This document shows positions 39,111-51,287 of a DNA stretch of 64,000 nucleotides, one piece after another. The notes beneath the pieces were generated by a model that saw only the letters and a list, made by a program, of their open reading frames with translations, made no database searches and had not been told where the DNA came from. Position numbers and translations under genes: made by a program. Position 1 is the stretch's first letter. Each line of letters opens with the position of its first letter. Where the stretch lies: NCBI GenBank assembly GCA_038496445.1, contig JALMLS010000594.1, forward strand, positions 62,001 to 126,000. The letters are read 5' to 3'. Source of the DNA: Trichosphaerium sp. ATCC 40318. Lineage: Eukaryota; Discosea; Flabellinia; Trichosidae.

Positions 39111-40128
39111 TAAAACTAGCACAATGTGAACCCTTTATCTGTCAGTTTTCTTGTAGACGTTTAAGCCATCAGCAATGTGCACATATCATGTGCACCACCT
39201 ATCTTATGTGCGAAGAAAATCATCTATCAACCAACAAGAATATTCCTAGTCAAGATGAAAGCAATATTATAGAATGCGTGTAGGTGCTACTCAAACAAAG
39301 AAGAATATAACACTTCAGGGAAAAAAAAGGTATTATCATGATGTTTGTAGACAGTGAGCTTATTGTTAAGAATATACTGATGGTACACTGTGTAACACTA
39401 GTATTCTGAGACATTTTGAGTAGTTGGGGCAGTCTGGCATGTGCACGCTACTTCTAACGCTTCGTATTAACACTAACAAAGCATAGTAGACTCAAACGTT
39501 TGCTAGTTGTGTAGAAAAAGGTACAAGCTTTTTTCCTAGCTCTTTCTACACCAGTATGGTACCCAACACGTACGCAATAACAAATTGCAGTTTTAACAAT
39601 CATGTGCGTTTATTACAGGCAAGAAACACAACATTGCTATGCCTTTGTAAAATTATGTAAAAATTGTTTGATTCAAATGGTTTTAAAAATCACGTGCGTA
39701 ATAAATAAAAAGCTTCAAAAACTATTACTCTGACAACCAAACCGTGTACTGGCATGAATCACATTTTTGAGGCTTGCTCGTTCTGTCAAAGTGTCAAATC
39801 CGTCGGTTGTTTAAGTCTAAAATCAGTAGTGTCAGATTGTTTATTAATATCAGTGGTTTGATTCATGTCAGATGCTGTTGGATTATCGAGATGAGGTTAT
39901 ACTACGAGTTGTTACAGGTACCGTAACGAGGAAGGAATAATATAAATTATACAGGAAAGAATTACAATGACCGCCTTTTTTGGTGTCTATCTCAGATTTG
40001 TCACGTGCTCTTCAACACAAAAGACGCTCACCCATTGTATTGCTTGCTTGTAAATAAACTGTTTTAGTTTGTACTTGTACTGTATTTTTTTTTTGGCGCC
40101 ATGCAATTTTTATGTGAAATACTCTTTT
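38786..40128. other. Spacer between GPI protein 2 and fucosyltransferase B
   Basis: The part up to about 39110 belongs to the inverted arm. From 39110 to 39900 I see no match to the corresponding 19.5-20.1 kb spacer and no gene. CACGTG occurs near 38944 and 39694. Confidence 0.45.
39905..40110 (-). repeat. Dispersed repeat, inverted copy of 12.8 kb segment
   Basis: Reverse-orientation match to 12775-12985, from GTTGTTACAGGTACCGTAAC to GTACTTGTACTGTATTTTTT. It lies directly after the 3' end of fucosyltransferase copy B. Its other copy is upstream of an F-box/LRR gene, so the segment moves or was copied independently of its neighbours. Confidence 0.7.
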
Positions 40129-42247
40129 TTAAGCACGTGCTTCATTCGATTTTCCTGAAATCAGCCTGTAAGGCGGTGCTAATCCGCGGTTGTTGGCCAT
40201 CTAGGGTAGTAAGTTCAAAGGGTTTGTGTAAACCAAAACACGGACTTGTAGTAATCTAACCATTCGGCCAAAATTTGAGTGATATGTGCCAACAAACATA
40301 TTACATTCACCTGCAATTAAAAGTGCTGCGAATGTCGCTAAACTAGATTCCTTTGAGTCACCAGCATTAGTTTTATGACCATCTAAATTCAGGGTACACA
40401 GTCAGTTGATAAACTCTACTGAGTTAAAAATAATTTTGTACCATTCCATAAATATTTTGGATCAGCGTGCAACCAGTTCCATTCTGGAAAGTCCAATGTT
40501 TGGTTTATTATAACTCTTGACGCCTATCAACAAATATCAATATGTAGAATCGAATCAGAATGAGCTTATGACATACTGTGAGCAAGTAAGTGTTTTTTAT
40601 TACTAAGGTACTTCAATAATTTTTTTGAACTATATTTAGGCTGTTTTGATATGTTACGGTATATGTGCTGTTGTGAGGCCATCTAAGAAATGAATTCAAT
40701 TTAGGTCGTTTGTTAACGGAATTACTGTTTTCTGTAATTGAAGCCACGTGGTGTGTTTCACGTTTTAAAGCGTACTTTTTTTGTATCCCACAAAACAGAA
40801 GTGTTACATAACTTCTTGTTGAATACTGGTGCAAAGTAACAATCAAATTCTCGTCTTTTACAAAACGTCTCATTCCAGTGCTAATGTAAATTCTTAGTTT
40901 TTTCGGATTTTTTTGAGTAGTACGGTTCAAGCTACGTACATCCCAAGTAGTTGCAACAGGTAATAAAACAAACGTATAATTTAATTTCAATGCTATATGA
41001 AAAGCGTTTGTTGTGAAAGACATCTCACATCCAAGACCACAGCTTCTATAAACAATAATAATACATTTCGATATAAAAAACAATTGTGGTCACCCAATCT
41101 TGTTTGTTTTGTCTTATTTAGAGATCTTACCTTGTAGGTGGGGAGAATAACATGACTCTATTCTGGGGATCATTGCAGTCTCTATTTTGAGCCCCTGGCA
41201 ACAGCCTAATTTGAAGAAAGTTCAACATAAATACAAAACAAGAAAAAAACAAAAAAGAACTTACGAATATACTCTGTTAAAGAACTCAGAAGATTCCTTA
41301 ACATTTACACAACGTGGGTGTAAGTAATCCCACTGTGCATTATATGTAGATTCTGGATGAGACACTCCAATTTCTTCCATATCCTCTCTGCAATATCTTC
41401 CTTCAACATGTGGGATAATACTCTATGAACAAAATAATGTTAAGTCACTCCTCTAGTTCAACGTACTGGTCCTATCGTGACTTCTACATCATGAGATTCT
41501 GTAGACACGTTGGTAGTACAGGTGAATTAGTTAATTAGTGGTGGAGTATGGTGTTGTAGGCGTGTCAGGATAAGCAGGAACAGGCGCGTTTGTTGGTGAC
41601 ACAGTTGGTGGAGGTACAGGTGAATTAGTAGGAGATTCAGTAGGTGGTGGTACTGGTGCATTGGTTGGTGACGCTGTAGGTGTTGATGTTGGCGCATTTG
41701 TTGGTGCTTTGGGACCTGGTACAGGCGCATTTGTAGGTGGAAGTGTTGGTGGCGGTACTGGATAGTTTGTTGGTGACGCTGTCTGTGTTGGTGGTGCTGT
41801 AGGTACGGGAACAGGTGCATTAGTTGGTGATGCAGTTGGTGGTGGTACTGGATAATTGGTGGGAGATTCATAATGTGCATTCGTTGGTGACAATGTAGGA
41901 TGAACGTCAGGAACTTCATCCACGTGTGCAAGGTTATTGGTTTCGGGTACCTCTTCCTATTTTGCTTTAGTCACAAGGAACGACTGTTTTTTTATGGTCT
42001 AATATAAATAGCGTACTGAGTCTGTATCGAGGGGGCTTATTACAGTCACGTGATTTTGAGAAACGAAAAAGAAGATACGTATCAACGCTATTGAAACAAA
42101 CCCACAAACAACAATAAGTTGATTCCTAGACAATGTACCGCCACAATAACGCGTTGGCTTATCTATTGTAAAATAATTATGTATTGGACAAGAAACTGTC
42201 CTAAAAGACAAGATCTTACGCTCTCTACGCTTCACAAACTCTCGCAT
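40129..42247 (-). pseudogene. GT23-like fucosyltransferase copy B, internally deleted
   Basis: The N-terminus (MREFVKRRERKILSFRTVSC), membrane helix, proline/threonine stem, GLGCEMSFTTNAFHIALKLN exon and last exon (ANNRGLAPPYRLISG) are present. Two lesions stand out. The stem ends early (PDTPTTPYSTTN, TAA near 41531), because the repeat units present in copies A and C are rearranged. About 470 bases are missing: copy A sequence at 18588 is joined to 19056, with TTA shared at the junction. This removes the exons with IIVVHVRRGDS and KLRDIYQ, which are needed for donor binding in this family. It is therefore very likely inactive. Confidence 0.7.
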
Positions 42248-43602
42248 ATTATCTCAGAACGTGTTTAGATATCTAAAGTGGAAATAAGCCGAAATGTCTA
42301 TAGAAACATTGGTTGTAGATACGTTTAACTTGTTGTCAAATGTTACAGCTTTTGGTGCAACCAAGGGCTAAATCTCACACGTGATTGCGTCTAAGAAGGT
42401 ACAATATTGCCTTAAATTGAGTTCAATCAAGCGTATTGGGATACTTCTTCTTTCAGTGGTAGAGGGTTAGGTTTTAACAAACAGGCTTTATAAGTTCATT
42501 GAAGGAAACTTAAAAGATGTAAGTACACGTCCAGGGATCTTGACTTTTCGGTTCCAACCCGGTTAGCCGTTTAGGTTCTCAAGTTTAACATATATCAATA
42601 GTTTCAAACGATTGTAGTTTGACAAAGTGACAACATTTAAATGTCAGAAATCCTCATTTTTCTGATGGCTCATTTTACCCCTTTAGGCAGTCTTGATATT
42701 GTCATAGCTCAACAATTTTCTCCATAACAATGACATAAATACACCACCTCTGAGGCATCCAATATATGAATAATTTCAACGTAAAGAAAAATAATATGCT
42801 CGAGGAGCCAGTTGATAGTAGCAATGAATGCCATATTTAGCGTCAAAGTAAGTGCTAGAAAACTCAATATGTGCTGAGTGCGCAACGTGTTAGAGAACTC
42901 CTGGTTTGAACTAATTGAAATGAGTGGTGTACTACACCGCACCTTGTTCATTTGTATGTTCACTCTATCAGTTTTACCACAATACATTGACAAGATCTTA
43001 CTCTGGAACCATTTCCACCTGGGGTTGATTAATAAGAAAATTACAGCGTTCTAACCAAGGCGGTTCATGTATCCAAAGCGTTTAATAATCACGTGTAACA
43101 ACACGTTTCGGATAAAATATGGCTATGTATTATACATATTAGAAGCGACTTGTTAGAAAATTCAACCTGGGTTTTCTTTTCACGTGCAATTTTTTTTACC
43201 ATCTGTTTCATTTCTTTCTAAATAATACCTTAGCGTTTGTGGTAGTCTTTTGTGGTGTGGTTATATGGTATGGTAACATTAACTAGTGTATAATGCCTGC
43301 GTAATCATAGCCACCGATAAATCACACCATGCCTATTTTTTCATTGGTTCAATGAACCTTTACGCCTGGTTTAAACCTAGCCCTCTCCTGCTGAAAGCGC
43401 TATCCCAGTACGTTTGAGTACACTCAAGTTAAGGCAATACTATACCTTTGCTTAGACGCGATCACGTGTGAGATTTAACCGCGGAACAAACGCTGATTTT
43501 ATCAATTTGATCAAAACTGTTCAAGGTAAACACTAACCACTCTTTCTAGACAAGATTTTAGCTTATTTCCACTTTAGATATCTAAACACGTTCTGAGATA
43601 AT
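42248..43602. other. Divergent spacer between fucosyltransferase copies B and C
   Basis: Both ends carry the same promoter block in mirror orientation (42361-42460 and 43391-43480), each with a CACGTGTGAGATTTA-type site. The middle has two more CACGTG sites (near 43091 and 43182) and no gene I trust; the open frame at 42709-42993 on the minus strand has no family likeness. Confidence 0.5.
43391..43480 (+). promoter_or_regulatory. Conserved upstream block of fucosyltransferase copy C
   Basis: The block TATCCCAGTACGTTTGAGTA and CTCAAGTTAAGGCAATACTA, then GATCACGTGTGAGATTTA, is shared with copies A and B. The CACGTG is kept in B and C. Confidence 0.5.
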
Positions 43603-46243
43603 ATGCGAGAGTTTGTGAAGCGTAGAGAGCGTAAGATCTTGTCTTTTAGGACAGTTTCTTGTCCAATACATAATTATTTTATTAATTCGCTTACAATAGA
43701 TAAGCCAACACGTTATTGTGGCGGTACATTATCTAGGAATCAACTTATTGTTGTTTGTGGGTTTGTTTCAATAGCATTGATACGTATCTACTTTTTTGTT
43801 TCTCAAAATCACGTGACTGTAATAAGCCTCCTCGATACAGACTCAGTACGTGATTTGTATGAGCACAAAAAAATATCATTTGTTATGCCTAAGCAAAATA
43901 GGAAGAGGTACCCGAAACCAATAAACTTGTACACGTGGAAGAAGGTCCTGACGTTCAACCTACATTGTCACCAACGAATGCACCTTATGTAGCGCCCACC
44001 AACTATCCAGTACCACCGCCAACTGCATCACCAACTAATGCACCTGTTCCCGTACCTACAGCACCACCAACACAGACAGCGTCACCAACTAACTATCCAG
44101 TACCGCCGCCAACACTTCCACCTACAAATGCGCCTGTACCAGGTCCCAAGCACCAACAAATGCGCCGACATCAACACCTACAGCGTCACCAACCAATGCA
44201 CCAGTACCACCACCTACTGAATCGCCGACAAATTACATAGCAGAAACACAAACACCAACTAAAGCTCCTATTCCTGCTTATCCTGACACGCCTACAAATG
44301 CACCAATACCTCCACCTACTGAATCTCCTACTAATTCACCTGTACCTCCACCAACTGTGTCACCAACAAACGCGCCTGTTCCTGAATCTACAGAATCTCA
44401 TGATGTAGAAGTCACGATAGGACCAGTACGTTGAACTAGAGGAGTGACCTTAACATTATTTTGTTCATAGAGTATTATCCCACATGTTGAAGGAAGATAT
44501 TGCAGAGAAGATATGGAAGAAATTGGAGTGTCTCATCCAGAATCTACATATAATGGGCAGTGGGATTACTTACACCCACGTTGTGTAAATGTTAAGAAAT
44601 CTTCTGAGTTCTTTAACAGAGTATATTCGTAAGTTCTTTTTTGTTTTTTTCTTGTTTTGTATTTATGTTGAACTTTCTTAAAATTAGGCTGTTGCCACGG
44701 GCACAAAATAGAGACTGTAATGATCCCCAGAATAGAGTCATGTTATTCTACCCACCTACAATGTAAGATTTTTAGACCGAAACAAAACAGAGATTTGGTG
44801 ATACAATTTGTTTTAAATCCAAAACAATTTTTTCATAAAGTTTCTAGAGGTTGTGGTATGGGATGTGAGATGTATTTTTCAGCAAATGCCTTCCATGTAG
44901 CAATGAAATTAAATTACACATTTGTCTTATTACCTCTTGAGACTTATTGGGACGTACGTAACTTCAAGACCTTACCACTCAAAACCTTTTCATAAAATCC
45001 GAAAAAACTAAGAATTTACAAGCACTGGAATGCGACGTTTTGTACAAGACGAGAATTTGATTGTTTCTTTGAACCAGTATTCAACAAGAAATTATGTAAC
45101 ACTTCTGTTTTGTGGGATACAAACAAAGTACGCTTTAAAACGGTTAAGATAACCCACGTGCTTCAATTTTAGAATTACTGTACATAGTATTCCATAACAA
45201 AACGGCCTAAGTTTGAATTCATTGATTTCTTAGATGGTCTCACGGCAGCCAAATGTATTCCTGAACATGTCAAAAGGATTTAACTATGATGCAGAAACAC
45301 TCCTTCGTTATCTTAGTGATAAACCACGGATAATTCTTGATCCAACTTATGTACAAGTATGTATTTGGTTTTTTTTCAGTTATTTAATGTATTAGCGTCC
45401 TATTGCTACTGCAGGACTGTTCAGATTACCCAGTGAACATGCAAGGTATTTAAAATATTGCTGACATAAAGTAAACAATAAAATAATAAAAAACAACTTT
45501 AGGTTTAGGGCAGCTATGCTCAAGTACTTGCTAAGACCTGGACCTGAATTGAGAGATTTTATTTCACAAGAAAAAAAAAGATTGAAGTTTGATGAGTTTT
45601 CAAAGGAACCTATCATAGTTGTTCATGTTCGTCGTGGTGATTCGTACTATAATGAAGGGAGAAAAATGCTTAATCTCAGTGGTACGAAAACTCGCTTTTA
45701 AGTACAGCCTTGTGCTAACGGCCGACAAAGATTACATGCCATATGTAGAAAAGTTACGTGATATTTACCAAGCGAAGACAATTTACTTGCTCACAGTATG
45801 TCATAAGCTTATTCTGATTCAATTCTACATATTGATATTTGTTGATAGGCGTCAAAATTTATAATAAACCAAACATCGGACTTTCCAGAATGGAACTGGT
45901 TGCACGCTGATCCAAAATATTTATGGAATGGTACAAAATTATTTTTATCTCAGTAGAGTTTATCAACTGATTGTGTACCCTGAATTTAGATGGTCACAAA
46001 ACTGGTGATGGTGACTCAAAGGAATCTAGTTTAGCGACATTCGCAGCACTTTTAATTGCAGGTGAATGTAATATGTTTGTTGGCACGCATCACTCAAATT
46101 TTGGAGAAATAGTTAGATTACTACAAGTGCGCATTTTAGTCTACACAAACCCTTTGAACTTACTACCCTAGATGGGCAACAACCGTGGATTAGCATCACC
46201 CCACAGATTGATTTCAGGAAATGTGTTCGAATCACGTGCTTAA
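43603..46243 (+). pseudogene. GT23-like fucosyltransferase copy C, frameshifted in stem
   Basis: All parts of copy A can be found: the basic start, membrane helix, stem with SPTNAP units, GCGMGCEMYFSANAFHVAMK (closest of the three to the FUT8 motif), IIVVHVRRGDS, ATFAALLIAGECNMFVGTHH and the final MGNNRGLASPHRLISG. In the stem near 44150 one A is missing from CCCAAAGCACC, present in A and B, so the frame shifts and ends at a stop further on. The stretch 44995-45290 also differs from A. It is either a recent pseudogene or contains a sequencing error in an A-run. Confidence 0.65.
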
Positions 46244-46431
46244 TAAATGTAATTCCACGTAAAAGAATTGTGCTTCGCTGCTTTATTTGTCATTGTCCAA
46301 AAAAGCTTGCAAGTTAGTTAAAGTACACTGAAAAACTAAGCCATACCTAACCCTCAAACCAAGTGCTCGAAACATTAGCGCTGAGTTCAAGAGAAGCGCT
46401 TGAATTTTTATTCTACAAGTTTAACTTTTTC

Positions 46432-47457
46432 CTATGGAAAGAGTGGTACATCGTTTCCACAGATTGAGCATGTACACCCATTAGTCGTTGGTATACACCC
46501 AAGAAGAGGCTCCGAGAATCCAGACGAAACAAGGCCAGAGATACAATCTGGCTCGGCACTACACGTGACAGGATTTTCTTGCTGACATCTGTTATCTGTT
46601 ATTGCTGGAATATCAACTGCTTGACACAGGCATCTTGTAACCTGAAGGCCTAGATGTGAAGCAGGTTAGCTAGTGAAAAGTGCAAAACCTTGCATACCAA
46701 AAGGAAGTTGCTGTACAACGCGAACACACTCGGTCGCAGAAACACTGTTGCTTCTTGCAGAACAATGATTATCAATACAAGAATCTGTAGCTTCGTCATA
46801 AGTACAGCACTCCTACGATCAAATTAGCCTTTTTCCGTATGGTCAACTGGTCTTACGCCTTCAACAGGTGTTGGTGCTTCGGTTGGTTGTATAGGGTTAC
46901 AACAACAACAGGCACACCTGGCAGTTGCTTCTGTAACACTACCGGTTCGACAGCAGCTTACATTAAAGCTCTCTGTAGAAACCTTACATTCTTCAGTATT
47001 ACTTTGTGCATATCCTAGAGCAACACACTTCCTACGTACACAATCAAACTACTAATAGGTCGATAAAGACTTACGCTTCACAGTTCGTTGCAGCTTGAAT
47101 TCTTGCTGTATTTACAGCATTGCGTTCGAAACAGTTTGTAGCAACAACACTATCTGAAATAGCTGGTACTCTGCATTCTAGCGGCAAAGGTGCTTCTGTT
47201 GGTATTGGTCCTGGTATACAGGTACATGGACAATCATCTGATTCTGAGCCACATTGAGGTATCCTATTTCCAGGGCACAAATCTACACGAACATAGCAAC
47301 GTCCAGTATCATCATCAATGTCGCACGTGCACTGATTTCATACAGTTAGCATGGTTTTGTTGCTGAGCATAAATAGTTAGGTTTTAAAGACAAGACGTAC
47401 AGTACAATTGCATAATGTTAACATGGCAAGCGCTAAACATAAAATCGTGGTGTACAT
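46432..47457 (-). CDS. Secreted cysteine-rich protein
   Basis: Start ATG at 47457 gives a signal peptide MYTTILCLALAMLTLCNC. After an intron with GTACGT donor come cysteine-dense exons: CTCDIDDDTGRCYVRVDLCP, CPCTCIPGPIPTEAPLPLEC, CVRRKCVALGYAQSN, CCRTGSVTEATARCACCCCN, CCTYDEATDSCIDNHC, and a final CIPTTNGCTCSICGNDVPLF with TAG at 46432-46434. PTEAP linkers separate the cysteine blocks. The spacing suggests several small disulfide-bonded modules, but no named domain is recognised. The last part faces the 3' end of fucosyltransferase C. It is likely secreted or a surface coat component. Confidence 0.65.
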
Positions 47458-47932
47458 CGTTGGAGCTGTTTTCTTTTGCGGATTTTCTTTGATTAGTTTT
47501 CACGTGAAATCAAAGAAAAGGCGTTTGCAGAACTTCCCCAAATAAATTTTCAAGAAACTCGTAAGGACGGCAACGCAGCCTGGTTCAGCAAACGCTCAGC
47601 TGAACAGTCGGAACAACACTGACTATTTAGTGAACTAGCCGTCTGCGTCTTACTATGTTATAGGGTAAAACTGTACTACATAATGCCTAAGAATACGACA
47701 CGATACAACCGAGGAAGATTGAAGTTAAAGTCTTTTCTTCCAACACATGAGTCTAAGTTCAGCACGGAAAAATGTATTAAGTGCGCTCCTACCCTTATTA
47801 CTGAAGTTCATACAAGTAGCCTATCATTGCTGACTTTTGTGGTATAGGACGCGTTATCTTTTAGTATAATTATTATATTTGATAGGTTAGTTGCTGGGCA
47901 AAAAAGTGGTTTATTGAATACAAAAGAACAAT
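47458..47932. other. Intergenic stretch
   Basis: It contains TTTCACGTGAAA near 47501, a 12-base perfect palindrome, close to the start of the cysteine-rich gene. No gene is recognised. Confidence 0.45.
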
Positions 47933-48775
47933 CTATCTATTAAGATAGTATCCAGCTTGTGCACGTCTTTGCATATGACCCTCGCACACTTTATCCTTCC
48001 AAATACCAGGTAACTCTTTTTCGCAGCACGTGGCACAAAATATGCATTCATCCTGGCCACAATCTTCACAATAATACTGACAACTTTCGCATATTATATC
48101 ATAACAATACTCACACTTCTGAGTGCACTTTTCACATAAGTATACTTCACAATTGTTACCTGTACAGTAGCCGCCAATATCTGTATCGTAAGCTTCCCTA
48201 CAATCAGGACAGTATGGCTTGTTACATTCTTTGCAATGTATGATACATTCAACACAATAGTCGTCGTAATTTTCTTCATGTTCTTGTACTTTTGAACAGT
48301 AGTCTTTAGGTAGAGATGTCTTATCAAATACTGTTGAACATTGAAAGCAAGTTGTGAGGTTTTCTGATTTTTTTTGAGACGATGATGATAACATGAATGA
48401 TTTTGACATTTCTGATTTTTCTTTACTTTGTTTTGAAGTCAATTCATTTCTTTGTTTGGCATGGTTTTCTTGTATTTTAATTAACTGTTCTTTATGCTTC
48501 TCTTTTAGCTTACGTAGTTGTTCTTCTTGTCGAGTTCTGAGCCGTTGTTGTTGTTTTGTAAATTTCGCTTCTAACTTGTCTTTGTTTTTGTTGTATTTAT
48601 CTAACAACGCTTTTGTGTTATCTTTCGGAGCTCTACGACGCTTTTTACTCTGGGTTTGCGTGGCTGGCGCTCTTTGCGCTGTTCTCTTTCTCTTTGGGTA
48701 ACGAGAGCTCATACTAGTTGTTAGTTTCGAGTAGTTTTCGCGGTTCTTAGGTTTCAAGTGTTTTCTTGCTCCCAT
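47933..48775 (-). CDS. Coiled-coil protein with C-terminal cysteine-rich zinc-binding region
   Basis: Single exon, 280 residues. The first 60 residues are basic (SSRYPKRKRTAQRAP, KKRRRAPK) like a nuclear signal. Residues about 60-130 form a charged coiled coil rich in K, E and Q (LRKLKEKHKEQLIKIQENHA). From about 140 to the end there are more than 25 cysteines in CxxC pairs (CFQCSTVF, CVECIIHCKECNKPYCPDCR, CEKCTQKCEYC, CEDCGQDECIFCATCC), which should bind several zinc ions, loosely like B-box or RING-type arrays. No exact family is recognised. Intronless, unlike most neighbours. An AGCACGTGCC site lies about 30 bases upstream. Confidence 0.65.
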   Translation of the reverse strand: MGARKHLKPKNRENYSKLTTSMSSRYPKRKRTAQRAPATQTQSKKRRRAPKDNTKALLDKYNKNKDKLEAKFTKQQQRLRTRQEEQLRKLKEKHKEQLIKIQENHAKQRNELTSKQSKEKSEMSKSFMLSSSSQKKSENLTTCFQCSTVFDKTSLPKDYCSKVQEHEENYDDYCVECIIHCKECNKPYCPDCREAYDTDIGGYCTGNNCEVYLCEKCTQKCEYCYDIICESCQYYCEDCGQDECIFCATCCEKELPGIWKDKVCEGHMQRRAQAGYYLNR

Positions 48776-49187
48776 TTCAATTTAGCAATTATTTTCGATG
48801 AGCACGTGCCTTCAAACAAAAGTGCGTACTAAACGGTTCTAATGTAAACCACCTTGTTTACGCTAAACTAGTTTGTGTTCAGTTTATACTGCTGACAGAC
48901 TACCGCGTCGACAGAAAGATAATTTCTGAATACAGTTAAGTTACCCTCCTGTACAACCACGCGTGTTTAAAGCTTGATGGTACCAATTGTCAGATATAAA
49001 ATCTCAAGTTCGTTAAAATCAGAAGCCAATAACGTTTAGATTGCTTGTACGTATTAAACATAAGTTAAAAATGCGTAAGAGGTGTATCTAATTATTTTCC
49101 GCTTCGGCTTAGCTGCCACAACTTTGTTTCTTTTTTTTACTGGCGTTAAGTTTACTTGTACTCTAACCGCTACTTTTTATACACATC
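48776..49187. other. Divergent promoter region
   Basis: This spacer lies between the coiled-coil gene (minus) and the kinase gene (plus). It has CACGTG near 48803 and no coding signal. Confidence 0.45.
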
Positions 49188-50782
49188 ATGTCCACAGAGA
49201 AACTCTTTATTAGTACGTAGACGCATTGTAAAAGCGCTTTACGTATTGTGAACTCAACATTAAATTACTAGGCATATCAGGCCTTATTGGCGCAGGTAAA
49301 ACAACGCTTGCCACAGAATTAGGCAAACTGATGAGTATGTTACTTAGTTTTGTACTGGTATTCTACTCGTCTCTAAAACTATCGTAGAATTACCTGTATT
49401 CTACGAGGAAGTGATAGACAACAAGTATTTGCAAGACTTTTACAGAGGTAATTCAAGAATTATAAAACAACCAAAAAACGAGTTAAATACGCTCTCTACG
49501 CGTACAAAAGACCGTTGGGCAGCGTAATATCCGTTTTAGTATTTTTTGCAAACAAAATTAACATTATGTGCTAACGAGCTCTAGATATGCAACGATACTC
49601 GTTTCCACTCCAGGTACACTACCAAAAAGTAATTGAGCCGAAAAGAGTCTTAAACGTTACACTATAGATTTATTTGCTCAACAAACGCTTCAGACAACAC
49701 CAACAAATCATATGGGCCGGACAAGGAGGCGTGCAGGTCTGTAAATAGCCATAATTTGCCCAAAATGGTTTCTAACATGCACGTAGGATAGAACTATCTA
49801 CGAAGACTCTATATTCGCTAAGGTACGCTTGTCTCAGAAAAAAAAGGAAAAAAAAAAGAGAAAACCTTGTCTGATAGCGAGGTCGGTTCTTTCCTTTTGG
49901 GTTTTTTTTGTTAACTTCATAATGGTTCAACCTGTCACTAATGTGATTGTTTCTCTTTTGTTAGTACTTAGTTAACCGATTTATAGATGTTACGTGATAG
50001 TGGCTTAATGGAGCCACGTGAGTATGCAACATATACTGAATTATTCAGTAATATGTCTTGTTTTATGAGAAAACCAAATCTTATTGTACACTTGGATGTC
50101 ACACCAGAACAAAGTCTAGCACGGATTAAAAAGAGGTACATTAATACTAATATTTCGCTTAAAATGAATAAACTCCTTGCTCTCTGTACCACAAAAATCA
50201 AAAAACGATTTTTTTTTAGTTTCCTTTGTATTCTCATATTTTTCTTGTTACGTTCTTTTGTTCTGTGACTATGTACGTATTATTAACAACGCTACAATAG
50301 AGGTCGTGAATTTGAATCAAGTGTTGATCTAGCATACCTAAAAAAACTACACACTGCTTATGAAAAATGGTTGAAAACAATAAGCAAAGTAATTCCTGTA
50401 ATAAAAGTAAACTGGAACGAATTTAGGTCATCAGAGGTATGTATTACAATTTACGAGCAATCAATCAAAAGCACAACATTAATAGCAAGCATCCAATCAC
50501 ACATTTCAAAAATAATCTATTTAGTCAGTGATGATGACTTCCGTCTTGCACTTCCGGTTTTTTTCCGATTTTTTTTGTTACTTTCGTAAACACGTGTCCT
50601 TGTGCTGTTACACAGCAACTTGGATATTTTATGTATTAAACAGACAGTGTTATAATATATTGATTGTATACTAGGAGATGGCAACAATGATTAAAACAAA
50701 GTGGGAACAAATGAATAACTTGGTAGTTGTAGATTTTTCAAAGAAAAATGCATCAGATGAAGATGAATCTGATGAAGAATAA
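49188..50782 (+). CDS. Deoxynucleoside kinase
   Basis: About eight exons. ATG 49188 starts MSTEKLFI. The P-loop exon reads GISGLIGAGKTTLATELGKL; then LPVFYEEVIDNKYLQDFY, QRYSFPLQ, LLNKRFRQHQQIIWAGQGGV, DRTIYEDSIFAK, MLRDSGLMEPREYATYTELF, and IVHLDVTPEQSLARIKKRGR with the lid arginines. A C-terminal exon has LKTISKVIPVIKVNWNEF and the protein ends with an acidic DEDESDEE tail. These are the standard segments of the dCK/dGK/dNK family, which phosphorylates deoxynucleosides for dNTP salvage. The DRTIYED form (where ERS is usual) is seen in dAK/dGK-type members. All motifs look intact. The substrate is not certain. Confidence 0.85.
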
Positions 50783-51287
50783 ACTACTAATTATTTATCT
50801 CTACTAGCGTATAACACCTTCATTTGTACATTCCTTCCATTGAGCATAACATAGAGCCAAGCAACTACCAATCAAGAAGCTGTACACTAAACAAGTCAAG
50901 ACAAAAGTTTATTGTTTTGATACGTTCGCACAACCTTAGCTCTCGTGGCTGCTATCAGCCAGTCATTCAAAGGAGGTATCTACGACGAAAGCCATGCTAC
51001 TTTTACTGTTTGAAATAGTTTAACAAACGTCACTGGTACATGTTTGCAGATGTGCTCGAATGACTGAATGAATGTTTTGTTTGTTAAGTCTATAGCTACA
51101 TTTAAGACTCATAATTTTGGGAAACTGTTTTAAAGTCAGGAGCGCATCGACATGGCCAGTATTCAAGGAATCGGCCTCATCATTCAACCGAGTGACAGAT
51201 GAGCTTCTTATCATTCTGTTTAAGTCAATGTGAGAATGAGATATAAGCCAACAGATTTTTTGTCAAAAATAGACTAGTCGTAAAACA
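50783..51287. other. Intergenic stretch
   Basis: No gene is recognised. Short open frames on both strands have no family likeness. It presumably holds the promoter of the F-box/LRR gene at 51288. Confidence 0.45.

Noticed and set aside
47423-47545. 40-residue plus-strand frame with one hydrophobic stretch
   Set aside because: It overlaps antisense the signal-peptide exon of the cysteine-rich gene, whose hydrophobicity it mirrors.
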